A stretch of DNA of 17,431 nucleotides from Pseudomonadota bacterium (GTDB taxonomy: Bacteria > Pseudomonadota > Alphaproteobacteria > Rhizobiales > Xanthobacteraceae). The notes below the pieces were generated by a model that did no database searches, was not told the DNA's origin, and saw only the letters and a program-made list of their open reading frames with translations. The position numbers were made by a program, and so were the translations under genes. Location: positions 1-17,431 of the forward strand of contig JAEZEY010000392.1 in assembly GCA_023432845.1 (NCBI GenBank), in the 5' to 3' direction. Below, piece after piece: positions 1 to 8,264 of this stretch. Numbering within the stretch: position 1 is the first letter of the stretch; every line of letters starts with the position of its first letter.

Positions 1-2
1 CG

Positions 3-1181
3 ATTGTTCTGCCGCCAATCGAGCTGCCGCTGATCGTCGAGGCCAACGTCGAGGTCAACTCTGTCTTCGAGCTTGAGCCCAAAGCCGCGCTTGAGACGCA
101 GATCACCAACAACAATATTGTTACGGACGCCCTGACGGGACTGCTAACGGTTCCGGCGGGCCTTTCCGTCGCACTGGAGACAACTCGCACCGGACTCGGA
201 CTCGATTATCTCACGGCGTTGACGGTGGTGTGGGATTTCCTCGACGACCGTTATGTGTCGCATGGCCCGAACGAAATCCAGATCAACGAAGCCTTCGTCC
301 GGCTGGGTGTCGAGTACGCGGCATATTTGAAGGCCGGCGGCGCGCCGCTGCTGGACATAACTGCGAAGTTCGCGGCGGACGGCAATAGCAACGGTACGCC
401 GGATCGTGAGCAGTCGCTGCACGACAATCTGCTCGGCAACCTGGGCGCGGGGCCGTTGCTGGGGCGTTTCGGTAGCGACTCGACGCTACATGATGAACTC
501 ACCGATCTGATCGGACAGGTCGACGCTAATCTGCTGAACCGGCCGTTTTACAGCGGCAACGAGTCGGCCACGGCGGCGGCGTCGGCCGTGCAGGCCTGGG
601 ACCTCGCTCATGGCTATACGACGGCGGCGGCCGGCATGCTGATCGCGACCGACGCCGACAACAACACGCCGCTGATCTGGTCGGTGGCGACGACGGCGGG
701 GACCTACGGCCACTTCGCGCTGAACTCGGCAACCGGCGTATGGACTTATAAGCTCGACAGTGGATTGCCGGCGCAACTGGCCCAGGGCGAGACCGCGACC
801 GAAACCTTCACCGCGACGGTCACCGACGGGCACGGCGCCACCGACACATTGGACGTGGTCATCACGCTCACCGGCACCAATGGCGTGCCTGTGGTCAGCG
901 TGCCGGGCGACAACCTCATGTTCGCCAGTGCCGACCCGGATATTTTCGTTTTCGCGCCGGCCTCCGGGCACGACACGGTCGTCGGCTTCGACGTGGCTGA
1001 CGACGTCATTGACGTGTCCGGGTTTGGAATCCTCGATAGCGACACTGCGGCCCTGCAGGCCTTCATGGACAGCGCCATCGACCACGACAACGGCCTCGTG
1101 CTGGTCTATGACAATGACCTCCTGTTCCTGCAGGGCGTCGACTCGATCACCTTGGCCAATCTGCACGGGGTGGTGGTCTGA
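3..1181 (+). CDS. Type I secreted protein with VCBS domain, 3' part (5' end outside the window)
   Basis: The frame is open from base 3, so the gene begins before the window; 392 residues are visible. A TTG at 219 in the same frame is unlikely to be the true start because the frame stays open upstream with similar codon use. Numbering from base 3, residues about 1-205 match no domain I recognise. Residues about 209-293 look like a VCBS domain: ATDAD near the start, then WTYKLD, LAQGE, and an FTATVTDGHG...VVITLTG ending. The last roughly 90 residues contain DIFVFAPASGHDTVVGFD, typical of C-terminal targeting domains of type I secretion substrates. There are no glycine-rich RTX nonapeptides in the visible part. 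The ABC exporter and HlyD adaptor genes follow directly, so export from cytoplasm to the outside in one step is a reasonable inference. Its role, perhaps adhesion or surface attachment, is not shown by the sequence. Confidence 0.8.
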   Translation: MVLPPIELPLIVEANVEVNSVFELEPKAALETQITNNNIVTDALTGLLTVPAGLSVALETTRTGLGLDYLTALTVVWDFLDDRYVSHGPNEIQINEAFVRLGVEYAAYLKAGGAPLLDITAKFAADGNSNGTPDREQSLHDNLLGNLGAGPLLGRFGSDSTLHDELTDLIGQVDANLLNRPFYSGNESATAAASAVQAWDLAHGYTTAAAGMLIATDADNNTPLIWSVATTAGTYGHFALNSATGVWTYKLDSGLPAQLAQGETATETFTATVTDGHGATDTLDVVITLTGTNGVPVVSVPGDNLMFASADPDIFVFAPASGHDTVVGFDVADDVIDVSGFGILDSDTAALQAFMDSAIDHDNGLVLVYDNDLLFLQGVDSITLANLHGVVV

Positions 1182-1323
1182 CGGCGCGCCGGGGGGCGCT
1201 TCTCGCGGGCTATTCCGCGATTAACCATCTCGGCCCGGTGAATTGCGACATTTTCGCCTGCTACTGGCAGAATGGTCCTCGGGCGCCGGGTGCGCCTGCC
1301 GGAAGGGACTTTAGGGACCGGGA

Positions 1324-3090
1324 ATGATGACGCGCCAAGCCGTTGCTTCGCGAGCCCAGCCGCATTCCGAGCTTTCCACTGCGCTCGCGGCCTGCCGCGG
1401 CGCGTTCGTCGGCACCGGGCTGATCTCGGGCATGAGCAACATCCTCATGCTGACCGGCGCGCTGTTCATGCTCGAGGTCTACGATCGCGTGCTGCCGAGC
1501 CGCAGCGTGCCGACTTTGGTGGGCCTGTTCATTCTCGTGGTCGTGCTGTTCGCCGCACTCGGCGTGCTCGACGCCATCCGCACCCGCATTCTGGCCCGCG
1601 TCGGCGCCACGCTCGACGAATCCCTGAGCGGCCGGGTCTATGACACGTTGGTGCGGCTGCCCTTGCGCATCGGCACGCGCGGTGACGGCAACCAGCCGCT
1701 GCGCGATCTCGATGCCGTGCGTTCCTATCTGTCGGGGCTCGGCCCCGTGGCGCTGTTCGATCTGCCCTGGATCCCGCTTTATCTCGCCATCTGCTTCATC
1801 TTCCATCCGCTCATCGGCCTCACCGCGCTCGTCGGCGCGGTAATTCTCGTCGCGCTGACGGTAGTCACCGAGATGATGACCCAGGCGCCGTCGAAAGCGG
1901 CGATGGAAGCGGCGGCCGCGCGCAGCAACATCGCCGAGTCGAGCCGGCGCAATGCCGAGGTGCTGATCGCCATGGGCATGCTGCCACGCCTCGCGGCGCG
2001 CTGGGCCAAGGCCAACAGCGCGTATCTTTCGAACCAGCAGCAGACCAGCGATATCGGCGGCGGGCTCGGTTCGGCGTCGAAGGTGCTGCGCATGCTGTTG
2101 CAATCCGCCGTGCTCGCGGTGGGCGCCTGGCTGGTCATCCATCAGCAGGCGAGTGCCGGCATCATCATCGCCGGCTCGATCCTCAGTGCGCGGGCTTTGG
2201 CGCCGGTCGATCTCGCCATCGCCAACTGGAAAGGCTTCGTCGCCGCGCGGCAGAGCTGGAAGCGGCTGAACAATCTGCTCGGAGCGATGCCGGCCCATGC
2301 CGAGCCGATGGCGCTGCCGGCGCCGTCGCACCGGCTCACCGTCGAAGGCCTCACCGCCACCGCGCCGGGCACGTCCAAGGTGCTGGTGCAGGAGATTGCC
2401 TTCAAGCTGGAGGCCGGGCAGGGGCTCGGCATTATCGGTCCGAGCGGCTCCGGCAAGTCGTCGCTGGCGCGCGTCCTCGTCGGCGTCTGGCCATCGGCGC
2501 GCGGCAAGGTGCGGCTCGACGGCGCCGCGATCGACCAGTGGTCGCCGGAACAGCTGGGTCCGCATATCGGCTATCTCCCGCAGGACGTCGAACTGCTTGC
2601 CGGTACCGTGGCCGAGAACATCGCCCGCTTTGAGGACAAGCCCGACAGCAACGCGGTGATCGCCGCCGCCAAGGCCGTCGGTGTGCACGAAATGATCGTG
2701 GCGCTGCCGCAGGGCTACGAGACGCCGGTCGGCGAGCACGGCGAGTCGCTGTCTGCCGGGCAGGCGCAGCGCGTCGCGCTCGCCCGCGCGGTCTATCGCG
2801 ACCCGTTCCTGGTGGTGCTCGACGAGCCGAACTCGCATCTCGATTCCGAAGGCGACACTGCGCTGACGCGCGCCATCCTCGGCATTCGCGAGCGCAAGGG
2901 CATCGTCGTCGTCATTGCTCATCGCCCGAGCGCGATTGCCGGCGTCGATCAGATCCTCGTGCTCAATCAGGGCCGCGTCCAGGCGCTCGGTCCCAAGGAC
3001 GAAGTGCTGGCCAAGGTGCTGCAGCGTCCGCCGGGCGTCGCCACCGCGACGCCGATCAATGCGCGTTCGGAAGGCGGGGTCAGCGCATGA
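1324..3090 (+). CDS. Type I secretion ABC transporter, permease-ATPase (PrtD family)
   Basis: This 588-residue half-transporter energises export of the neighbouring secreted protein across the inner membrane. The N-terminal half (about residues 20-310) is the ABC exporter membrane domain, with clear hydrophobic segments at 30-50, 63-83, 143-183 and 258-290. The nucleotide-binding domain has Walker A GPSGSGKS at 372-379, Q-loop Q420, signature LSAGQ at 476-480, Walker B LVVLDEP from 496 and H-loop H533, so it should be ATPase-competent. It lacks the N-terminal C39-peptidase-like domain of HlyB-type exporters, and its length fits the PrtD/AprD family. The ATG at 1324 follows a purine-rich stretch (gggaccggga). 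The 142 bases separating it from the substrate gene show no clear terminator, so co-transcription is possible. Its stop overlaps the adaptor gene start. Confidence 0.93.
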   Translation: MMTRQAVASRAQPHSELSTALAACRGAFVGTGLISGMSNILMLTGALFMLEVYDRVLPSRSVPTLVGLFILVVVLFAALGVLDAIRTRILARVGATLDESLSGRVYDTLVRLPLRIGTRGDGNQPLRDLDAVRSYLSGLGPVALFDLPWIPLYLAICFIFHPLIGLTALVGAVILVALTVVTEMMTQAPSKAAMEAAAARSNIAESSRRNAEVLIAMGMLPRLAARWAKANSAYLSNQQQTSDIGGGLGSASKVLRMLLQSAVLAVGAWLVIHQQASAGIIIAGSILSARALAPVDLAIANWKGFVAARQSWKRLNNLLGAMPAHAEPMALPAPSHRLTVEGLTATAPGTSKVLVQEIAFKLEAGQGLGIIGPSGSGKSSLARVLVGVWPSARGKVRLDGAAIDQWSPEQLGPHIGYLPQDVELLAGTVAENIARFEDKPDSNAVIAAAKAVGVHEMIVALPQGYETPVGEHGESLSAGQAQRVALARAVYRDPFLVVLDEPNSHLDSEGDTALTRAILGIRERKGIVVVIAHRPSAIAGVDQILVLNQGRVQALGPKDEVLAKVLQRPPGVATATPINARSEGGVSA

Positions 3091-4403
3091 CCGGCACGCC
3101 TGCACCCATGTCGGCGGCGCGCGCTTCGATCCGGCGCCATCTGATCGTCGGCCTGATGATCGTCATCCTGCTCGGCGGCGGCGTCGGTGGTTGGGCGGCG
3201 ACGGTGAAACTGTCGGGCGCGCTGATCGCGCAAGGCTCGGTGGTGGTCGATCAGAACGTGCAGAAGGTGCAGCATCCGACCGGCGGCATCGTCGGCGAAC
3301 TGCGCGTGCGCGACGGCGATCACGTCAAGGCCGGCGACGTGCTGGTCCGGCTCGATGAAACCGTGATGCGCGCCAACCTCGCCATCGTATCCAAGGGGCT
3401 CGATCAGCAACTGGCGCGCAAGGCGCGGCTCGAAGCCGAGCGCGACGGCGCTGAAAAAGTCGCCTTTCCGGCTGACCTCGTCGCGCGCGGCAAGGATCCG
3501 GAAATCGCCGCGACCTTGGCAAGCGAAGAGAAGCTGTTCGAACTGCGCCGCACCGAACGCACCGGGCAGAAGGCGCAGCTCACCCAGCGCGTCAGTCAGC
3601 TCGAACAGGAGATCGGCGGCATCGAGGCACAACAAGCGGCCAAGGCGCAGGAGCTCGACCTGATTGCCCGCGAACTCGCCGGCGTGCGCGACCTTTACAA
3701 CAAGAACCTGGTGCAACTCTCGCGCCTGACCCAGCTCGAGCGCGAAATGGCGCGGCTCGGCGGCGAGCGCGCGCAATTGCTCGCGGTGGCGGCACAATCG
3801 CGGGGCCGCATTGCCGAGATCCGCCTGCAGATCATCCAGATCGACCAGAATCTGTCGAGCGAGGTCGCCAAGGAATTGCGCGAGACCGACGGCAAGATCG
3901 GCGAGTTCGTCGAGCGCAAGGTGACTGCCGAGGATCAGTTGCGCCGCGTCGATATCCGCGCGCCGCAGGCCGGCTTCGTGTTCCAGTCGGCTGTGCACAC
4001 GATCGGCGGCGTCATCACCGCGTCCGATCCGATCATGTACATCGTGCCGGATAACGACCAACTGCAGGTCGAGGCCAAGGTGCAGCCGCAGGACATTGCC
4101 CAGGTCAAGGTCGGCCAGCCGGCGGTGCTGCGCTTCTCGGCGTTCGATACTCGCACCACGCCGGAGATCGACGGCGAGGTGACGCGCGTATCGGCCGACA
4201 CCTCGACCGATCAGCGCACCGGCATGAGCTACTACACCATCCGCATCGGCTTGCCGCCGGAGGAGCTCAAGAAGCTCGGCGAACTCAAGCTGCTGCCCGG
4301 CATGCCGGTCGAGGCCTTCGTGCAGACCGGTGAGCGCACCGTCATCTCCTATCTGATGAAGCCGCTCTACGATCAGTTCATGCGCGCCTTCCGCGAGAAA
4401 TAG
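3087..4403 (+). CDS. Type I secretion periplasmic adaptor (HlyD/PrtE family)
   Basis: This 438-residue membrane fusion protein bridges the ABC exporter and an outer-membrane channel. A short cytoplasmic tail is followed by one membrane helix at about residues 19-39. The first half of a lipoyl-like domain follows (VQHPTGGIVGEL, VRDGDHVKAGDVLVRLD to about 90), then a long charged heptad-rich region (about 95-275) expected to form the coiled-coil hairpin. After it come VDIRAPQAGFVF, the second lipoyl half, and a beta-barrel domain. The ending LMKPLYDQFMRAFREK is typical of HlyD-type type I secretion adaptors. Its ATG sits in an ATGA overlap with the transporter stop, which argues for translational coupling. 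A second ATG at codon 8 is possible. No TolC-like gene is nearby, so the outer-membrane component must be encoded elsewhere. Confidence 0.93.
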   Translation: MTGTPAPMSAARASIRRHLIVGLMIVILLGGGVGGWAATVKLSGALIAQGSVVVDQNVQKVQHPTGGIVGELRVRDGDHVKAGDVLVRLDETVMRANLAIVSKGLDQQLARKARLEAERDGAEKVAFPADLVARGKDPEIAATLASEEKLFELRRTERTGQKAQLTQRVSQLEQEIGGIEAQQAAKAQELDLIARELAGVRDLYNKNLVQLSRLTQLEREMARLGGERAQLLAVAAQSRGRIAEIRLQIIQIDQNLSSEVAKELRETDGKIGEFVERKVTAEDQLRRVDIRAPQAGFVFQSAVHTIGGVITASDPIMYIVPDNDQLQVEAKVQPQDIAQVKVGQPAVLRFSAFDTRTTPEIDGEVTRVSADTSTDQRTGMSYYTIRIGLPPEELKKLGELKLLPGMPVEAFVQTGERTVISYLMKPLYDQFMRAFREK

Positions 4404-4404
4404 C

Positions 4405-6615
4405 ATGAAGCTGGTCGGACGAATCTGGCGCTGGTTCGGCGTCGGCCGGGCCGTCAGCCTCGTCCTGCTGGCGGCGTTCGTCATGTTGCGCATCGCCGAT
4501 CCGGCGCCGCTCGAGGCGCTGCGCAGCCGCACCTTCGATCTTTATCAGCGTATCAAGCCGCGCGAGGCGGCGCTGCGCCCCACGGTGATCGTCGATATCG
4601 ACGAAGCAAGCCTCAAGGCGCTCGGCCAGTGGCCGTGGCCGCGCACCTTGCTGGCCGATCTCAATACGAGGCTGACGCGCCTCGGCGCCGCGGTCATCGC
4701 CTACGACATCATTTTCGCCGAGCCGGATCGCATGTCGCCGTCGGTCGCCGCCGACAGCTTCCGCAATCTCGATGCGGCGACGCGCGAGGAACTGCGCAAG
4801 CTGCCGGACAACGATGCCGTGTTCGCCGAGGCCATACGCCAGTCGCGCGTCGTGCTCGGGGAGTCGGGTCATCATCTTCCGGATGGCGCCGCCACGCCGC
4901 CGCCGGTCGGTTTCGCCATGATGGGCCCCGATCCGCGGCGCTTCCTGCTCAGTTATCCCGGCCTCATCGGAAACCTCCCGGTGCTGGAGCAGGCGGCGGC
5001 TGGCCGCGGCATGCTGACCATGCAACCGGAGCCCGACGGCATCGTGCGCCGTGTGCCGATGCTGATGATCGCGCAGGATACGCTTATGCCGGCGTTGACC
5101 TTGGACATGCTGCGCGTGGTGACGCGGGCAGGCGCGTTCCGGGTCAACAGCGATCCGGCCGGCGTGCGCAGCGTCGCCATTCCGGCGCTCGACATCCCGA
5201 CCGACGGCCACGGTCAGCTCTGGATTCACTTCGCGCCTTACGACGCCAACCGCTACGTCTCGGCCAAGGACGTGCTCGAAGGCCGCGTGCCGCCGGAGCG
5301 CATCGCGCGCAAGCTGGTGCTGGTCGGCACCTCGGCGGTCGGTCTTCGCGATATCAAAGCGACGCCGATCGACCCGGCGATGTCCGGTGTCGAGGTGCAC
5401 GCGCAGGTCCTGGAGAGCATCCTGTCGAAATCGGTGCTGGCGCGCTCCGGCTATGCTGTCGGCGCCGAGCTGATGACTGCCGTTCTGTTCGGCCTCACCA
5501 TCATTGCGCTGGGGCCGATCCTCGGTGCGGCGATGATGGTCGGGCTCGGCGCCGTGGTTTCGGCGGCTATCGTTGCCGGCTCGTGGCTCCTGTTTGCTCA
5601 GCAGCGCATGATGATCGATGCCACGTTTCCGCTGCTCGCCACGTTCCTGATCTACCTCACCCTGATCTTCACCAACTATTTCCGCGAGCAGTGGCAGCGG
5701 CGTCGCATCCGCACCGCCTTCGGCCAGTATCTGTCACCGGAACTGGTGGCACGGCTCGCGCAGTCGCACGAGGCGCTGACGCTTGGCGGCGAAGACCGCA
5801 ACATGTCGATCATGTTTTCGGATGTGCGCGGCTTCACCACCATCTCCGAACTGTACAAGGACGATCCGCAGGGCCTCACCACCCTGATGAACAACTTCCT
5901 GACGCCGCTGACCAACGCCATCATCGAGAACCACGGCACTATCGACAAATATATCGGCGATGCCGTCATGGCGTTCTGGAATGCGCCGCTCACCGACACG
6001 GATCACGAAGTCCATGCCTGCCACGCCGCGCTGGAGATGCTGCGCCGGGTCGAAGTGCTGAACGAACAGCGCGAAAAGGACGCGGCGGCGAGCGGCCAGC
6101 GCTTTATTCCGATCAAGATCGGTATCGGGATCAACACCGGCCGTTGCGTCGTCGGCAATATGGGCTCGGACCTGCGCTTCAACTATTCGGTGCTCGGCGA
6201 TGCCGTGAACCTCGCCTCGCGGCTGGAAGGCCAGACCAAGACCTATGGCGTCGGCATCATCATCGGCAGCGGCACGGCCAAGGCGGTCGGCGACAGGTTC
6301 GCCACGCTGGAGCTCGACATGATCACGGTAAAGGGCAAGACGGAGCCGGAAACGGTATACACCGTGCTCGGCGCCGCCGATGTCGCGCGCAGCGAAGCCT
6401 ATTTGCGCCTGCGTGAGGTGTTCGGCGATATGCTGACAGCCTACCGCAACCAGGACTTCGACGCCGCCGAGCGGATGATCCTGCGCTGCCGCGAAGCCGT
6501 GCAGCCCTTCGGCCTCGACCGGCTGGTCGATATCTACACCTTGCGCATCGCCGGCTTTCGGAAAGAAGCGCCGCCGGCCGACTGGAACGGCGTATTCGCG
6601 CTGGACAGCAAATAG
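4405..6615 (+). CDS. CHASE2-domain class III adenylate/guanylate cyclase
   Basis: This 736-residue membrane sensor cyclase probably makes cAMP from ATP. An N-terminal helix (about 15-30) precedes an extracytoplasmic CHASE2 sensor domain (about 35-345; note VIVDIDEASL, GQWPWPR, YDIIFAEPD). Three membrane helices follow (about 352-373, 375-397, 405-424). The catalytic domain (about 460-655) has both metal aspartates, D473 in FSDVRGFT and D519 in IGDAVMAFW. It also has substrate lysine K515, S595 at the other purine-selecting position, N602 and R606 in VNLASRLE, and a KGK near 643-645, so the site looks complete. K515 favours ATP over GTP, but activity must be measured. A helical tail (about 660-715) follows. 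The start lies one base after the adaptor stop, so it is very probably co-transcribed with the exporter. The gene is convergent with pfkB, nine bases away, with no evident terminator between. Confidence 0.93.
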   Translation: MKLVGRIWRWFGVGRAVSLVLLAAFVMLRIADPAPLEALRSRTFDLYQRIKPREAALRPTVIVDIDEASLKALGQWPWPRTLLADLNTRLTRLGAAVIAYDIIFAEPDRMSPSVAADSFRNLDAATREELRKLPDNDAVFAEAIRQSRVVLGESGHHLPDGAATPPPVGFAMMGPDPRRFLLSYPGLIGNLPVLEQAAAGRGMLTMQPEPDGIVRRVPMLMIAQDTLMPALTLDMLRVVTRAGAFRVNSDPAGVRSVAIPALDIPTDGHGQLWIHFAPYDANRYVSAKDVLEGRVPPERIARKLVLVGTSAVGLRDIKATPIDPAMSGVEVHAQVLESILSKSVLARSGYAVGAELMTAVLFGLTIIALGPILGAAMMVGLGAVVSAAIVAGSWLLFAQQRMMIDATFPLLATFLIYLTLIFTNYFREQWQRRRIRTAFGQYLSPELVARLAQSHEALTLGGEDRNMSIMFSDVRGFTTISELYKDDPQGLTTLMNNFLTPLTNAIIENHGTIDKYIGDAVMAFWNAPLTDTDHEVHACHAALEMLRRVEVLNEQREKDAAASGQRFIPIKIGIGINTGRCVVGNMGSDLRFNYSVLGDAVNLASRLEGQTKTYGVGIIIGSGTAKAVGDRFATLELDMITVKGKTEPETVYTVLGAADVARSEAYLRLREVFGDMLTAYRNQDFDAAERMILRCREAVQPFGLDRLVDIYTLRIAGFRKEAPPADWNGVFALDSK

Positions 6616-6624
6616 CCGGGCGCG

Positions 6625-7569
6625 TCAGCCGCCGATCTTGGCAATCTCGATTTTCGGCAACAACCGCTCGACATCGGTCTCGCGGCACAGTTCAGTGCCG
6701 GGGCTCATCACAGCGGCGGTGCCGGCCGCGACCGCGACCCGAAACGCATCGTCTTGCGATTGACCCTGCGCCAGCGCCCAGACCAGGCCGCCGAGGAAAC
6801 TATCGCCGGCGCCGACTGCGCTCACCACTTCGATGTCCATCGGCCTCGATTTGAGGGCGCGCTCCTTGGTCACCAGCATGGCGCCATCGTGGCCAAGGGT
6901 GAGCGCCACCATCGCAACGCGGCCGGCATCGACCAGCTTGCGGCAGGCTTCGACGCGAGCCGCGTCGCTATCGAGCTTGTGGCCGGTGAAGTCGCTGAGC
7001 TCGTTGAGGTTCGGCTTGATGATATCGACGCCGTCGGCGACCGCCTTTTTCAGGGCGTCGCCGGAGGTATCGACGACGGTGCGGGCGCCGAGCCTGCGCG
7101 CCTCGCGGTTGACGCGGGCAAAAAAATCGTCGGGCACGCCGGGCGGAATGCTGCCGCTGGAAACGACGAAGGACGGCTTGCGCTCGAGCGCCGCCAGCCG
7201 GTGCAAGCACGCCTCCCATTCGGCGCGGTGCAGCGGCGAGCCCGGCAGCACGAAGCGATATTGCTCGCCACTTGTCGACTCGTAAGCGGTGAAGTTCTCG
7301 CGCGTCTCGACATGCGACGGCGTCGCCACGCTGTGAATGCCTTCGCGATCGAGCAGCTTCTGCAGCAATTTGCCGATGACGCCGCCGGCCGGATAGATCG
7401 CGGTCACGTCGCCGCCGAGACGATAGGCGACGCGCGCGACATTGATGCCGCCGCCGCCCGGATCGCGCTTGGGCGACGAGCAGCGCAATTTTCGGGTCGG
7501 CTCGACGCGCTCGACGTCGACGAAAAGGTCGACGGCGGGATTGATGGTGATCGTCACGATGTCGGGCAT
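6625..7569 (-). CDS. pfkB: 6-phosphofructokinase II (PfkB/ribokinase family)
   Basis: This 314-residue cytoplasmic sugar kinase is expected to phosphorylate fructose 6-phosphate to fructose 1,6-bisphosphate with ATP. It follows E. coli Pfk-2 closely in motif and numbering: KLRC at 27-30, PGGGGINVAR at 37-46, SGEQYRFV at 100-107, SGSIPPG at 138-144, KPN with K185 and N187, and the AVGAGDS motif with catalytic base D256. The close 1-phosphofructokinase (FruK) and tagatose-6-phosphate kinase families are the main alternatives, but KLRC and GEQYRF favour PfkB. The gene stands alone, convergent with the cyclase gene. Its upstream region (7570-7746) holds a perfect AT palindrome at 7649-7658. Many Hyphomicrobiales lack the PfkA-type enzyme and rely on the Entner-Doudoroff pathway, so a PfkB may matter for glycolytic capacity; that last point is inference. 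Confidence 0.87.
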   Translation of the reverse strand: MPDIVTITINPAVDLFVDVERVEPTRKLRCSSPKRDPGGGGINVARVAYRLGGDVTAIYPAGGVIGKLLQKLLDREGIHSVATPSHVETRENFTAYESTSGEQYRFVLPGSPLHRAEWEACLHRLAALERKPSFVVSSGSIPPGVPDDFFARVNREARRLGARTVVDTSGDALKKAVADGVDIIKPNLNELSDFTGHKLDSDAARVEACRKLVDAGRVAMVALTLGHDGAMLVTKERALKSRPMDIEVVSAVGAGDSFLGGLVWALAQGQSQDDAFRVAVAAGTAAVMSPGTELCRETDVERLLPKIEIAKIGG

Positions 7570-7746
7570 GACGAGGCCTTGTGCTGGCGGGAGTGGCCGG
7601 ACCGCGGAGCGCGGAGCCGTTCTGTATCGCAGATAAGCATGGCCGGAGGTAATATTACATCAGGCGCGCCCATCTGCCGCATTCAACGTCCGCCGCTGGA
7701 ATTGCGTTCCGCATTGGCGCCGTGACGCGAGCCGTCCGCCCGGCGC

Positions 7747-8034
7747 TTATTCGAGGCTGGCCTGGGTGCTCTGTTCGGCGTCGTAGATCGACACCTGGAC
7801 CACCGGAAAGGACTTCTTGATGGCCTGTCCGGCAGCGCGCGCGTCATCGAGCGACGCGAAGGTTGCCTTGGTTTGGCGATCGACTTGCAGGCGATAGCGC
7901 GCCATCGCCGGCCGTGCCTGACCGGAGCGTGTCACTTCGGGCTCGGGCGCCTTTTCCTTCTTGGGCATGTTGATCGTGGCCGGCCGCGTCACGTCTTTCG
8001 TGGCCCGGAGCGGTTTCCGGACTTCTGCTTCCAT
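7747..8034 (-). CDS. Small conserved-looking protein of unknown function
   Basis: The product has 95 residues. I chose the ATG at 8034 because AGGGG lies about seven bases upstream of it; the frame continues upstream to 8190 but that extension is arginine/proline-rich and looks untranslated. The first 40 residues are basic and charged, with a proline-rich stretch (PKKEKAPEPE), and probably disordered. From about residue 44 a compact segment begins: YRLQVDRQTKATF, then a helix-like DDARAAGQAIKKSF, then VVQVSIYDA. The order strand-helix-strand suggests a small folded domain. There is no signal peptide, membrane helix or catalytic motif. It lies between pfkB and the deacetylase on the same strand but with large gaps, so it is probably transcribed separately. 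I do not recognise the function. Confidence 0.65.
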   Translation of the reverse strand: MEAEVRKPLRATKDVTRPATINMPKKEKAPEPEVTRSGQARPAMARYRLQVDRQTKATFASLDDARAAGQAIKKSFPVVQVSIYDAEQSTQASLE

Positions 8035-8195
8035 CGGGTAACCCCTGTTGATCGGAGGAGGCCTCGCGGGGACGATTCGATCTGGAGGCCTAAGCCAAGT
8101 CTGCGCCCAATCGGCGGTCCAAGGCAAGCGCCGCCGGCCGGGCTGTCCAAAGGCGCCTGCGTGAGTTCGGGCGCGGCTTGCTTGTGCCAAAACTA

Positions 8196-8228
8196 AACCG
8201 GCCGCGCCTTTGCCAGGCGCGGCCGGTT
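8196..8228 (-). terminator. Intrinsic terminator of the polysaccharide deacetylase gene
   Basis: A perfect 14-base inverted repeat (aaccggccgcgcct and its complement) encloses a five-base loop. Read on the minus strand it lies 36 bases after the deacetylase stop and is followed by a T-rich run (TTTAGTTTTGG), the form of a rho-independent terminator. Confidence 0.8.
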
Positions 8229-8264
8229 GTGTCGATCAATGTCGATCCCCTGCAAAAGCGCGGA

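Noticed and set aside
1..1181. RTX calcium-binding repeats in the secreted protein
   Set aside because: No GGxGxDxLx nonapeptides are visible; only a VCBS domain and a C-terminal targeting region can be supported, though repeats may lie upstream of the window.
1261..3105. 614-codon minus-strand frame opposite the ABC transporter
   Set aside because: Arginine/histidine/aspartate-rich translation typical of the antisense of GC-rich genes; the plus strand encodes a complete ABC exporter.
2967..4532. 521-codon minus-strand frame opposite the HlyD gene
   Set aside because: No recognisable motif; complement of a complete HlyD-family protein with end-to-end family features.
4629..6416. 595-codon plus-strand frame overlapping the cyclase in another frame
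   Set aside because: Low-complexity arginine/alanine/histidine translation; the true frame has an intact CHASE2-cyclase.
6754..7725. 323-codon plus-strand frame opposite pfkB
   Set aside because: Shadow of the PfkB reading frame, whose catalytic motifs are intact on the minus strand.
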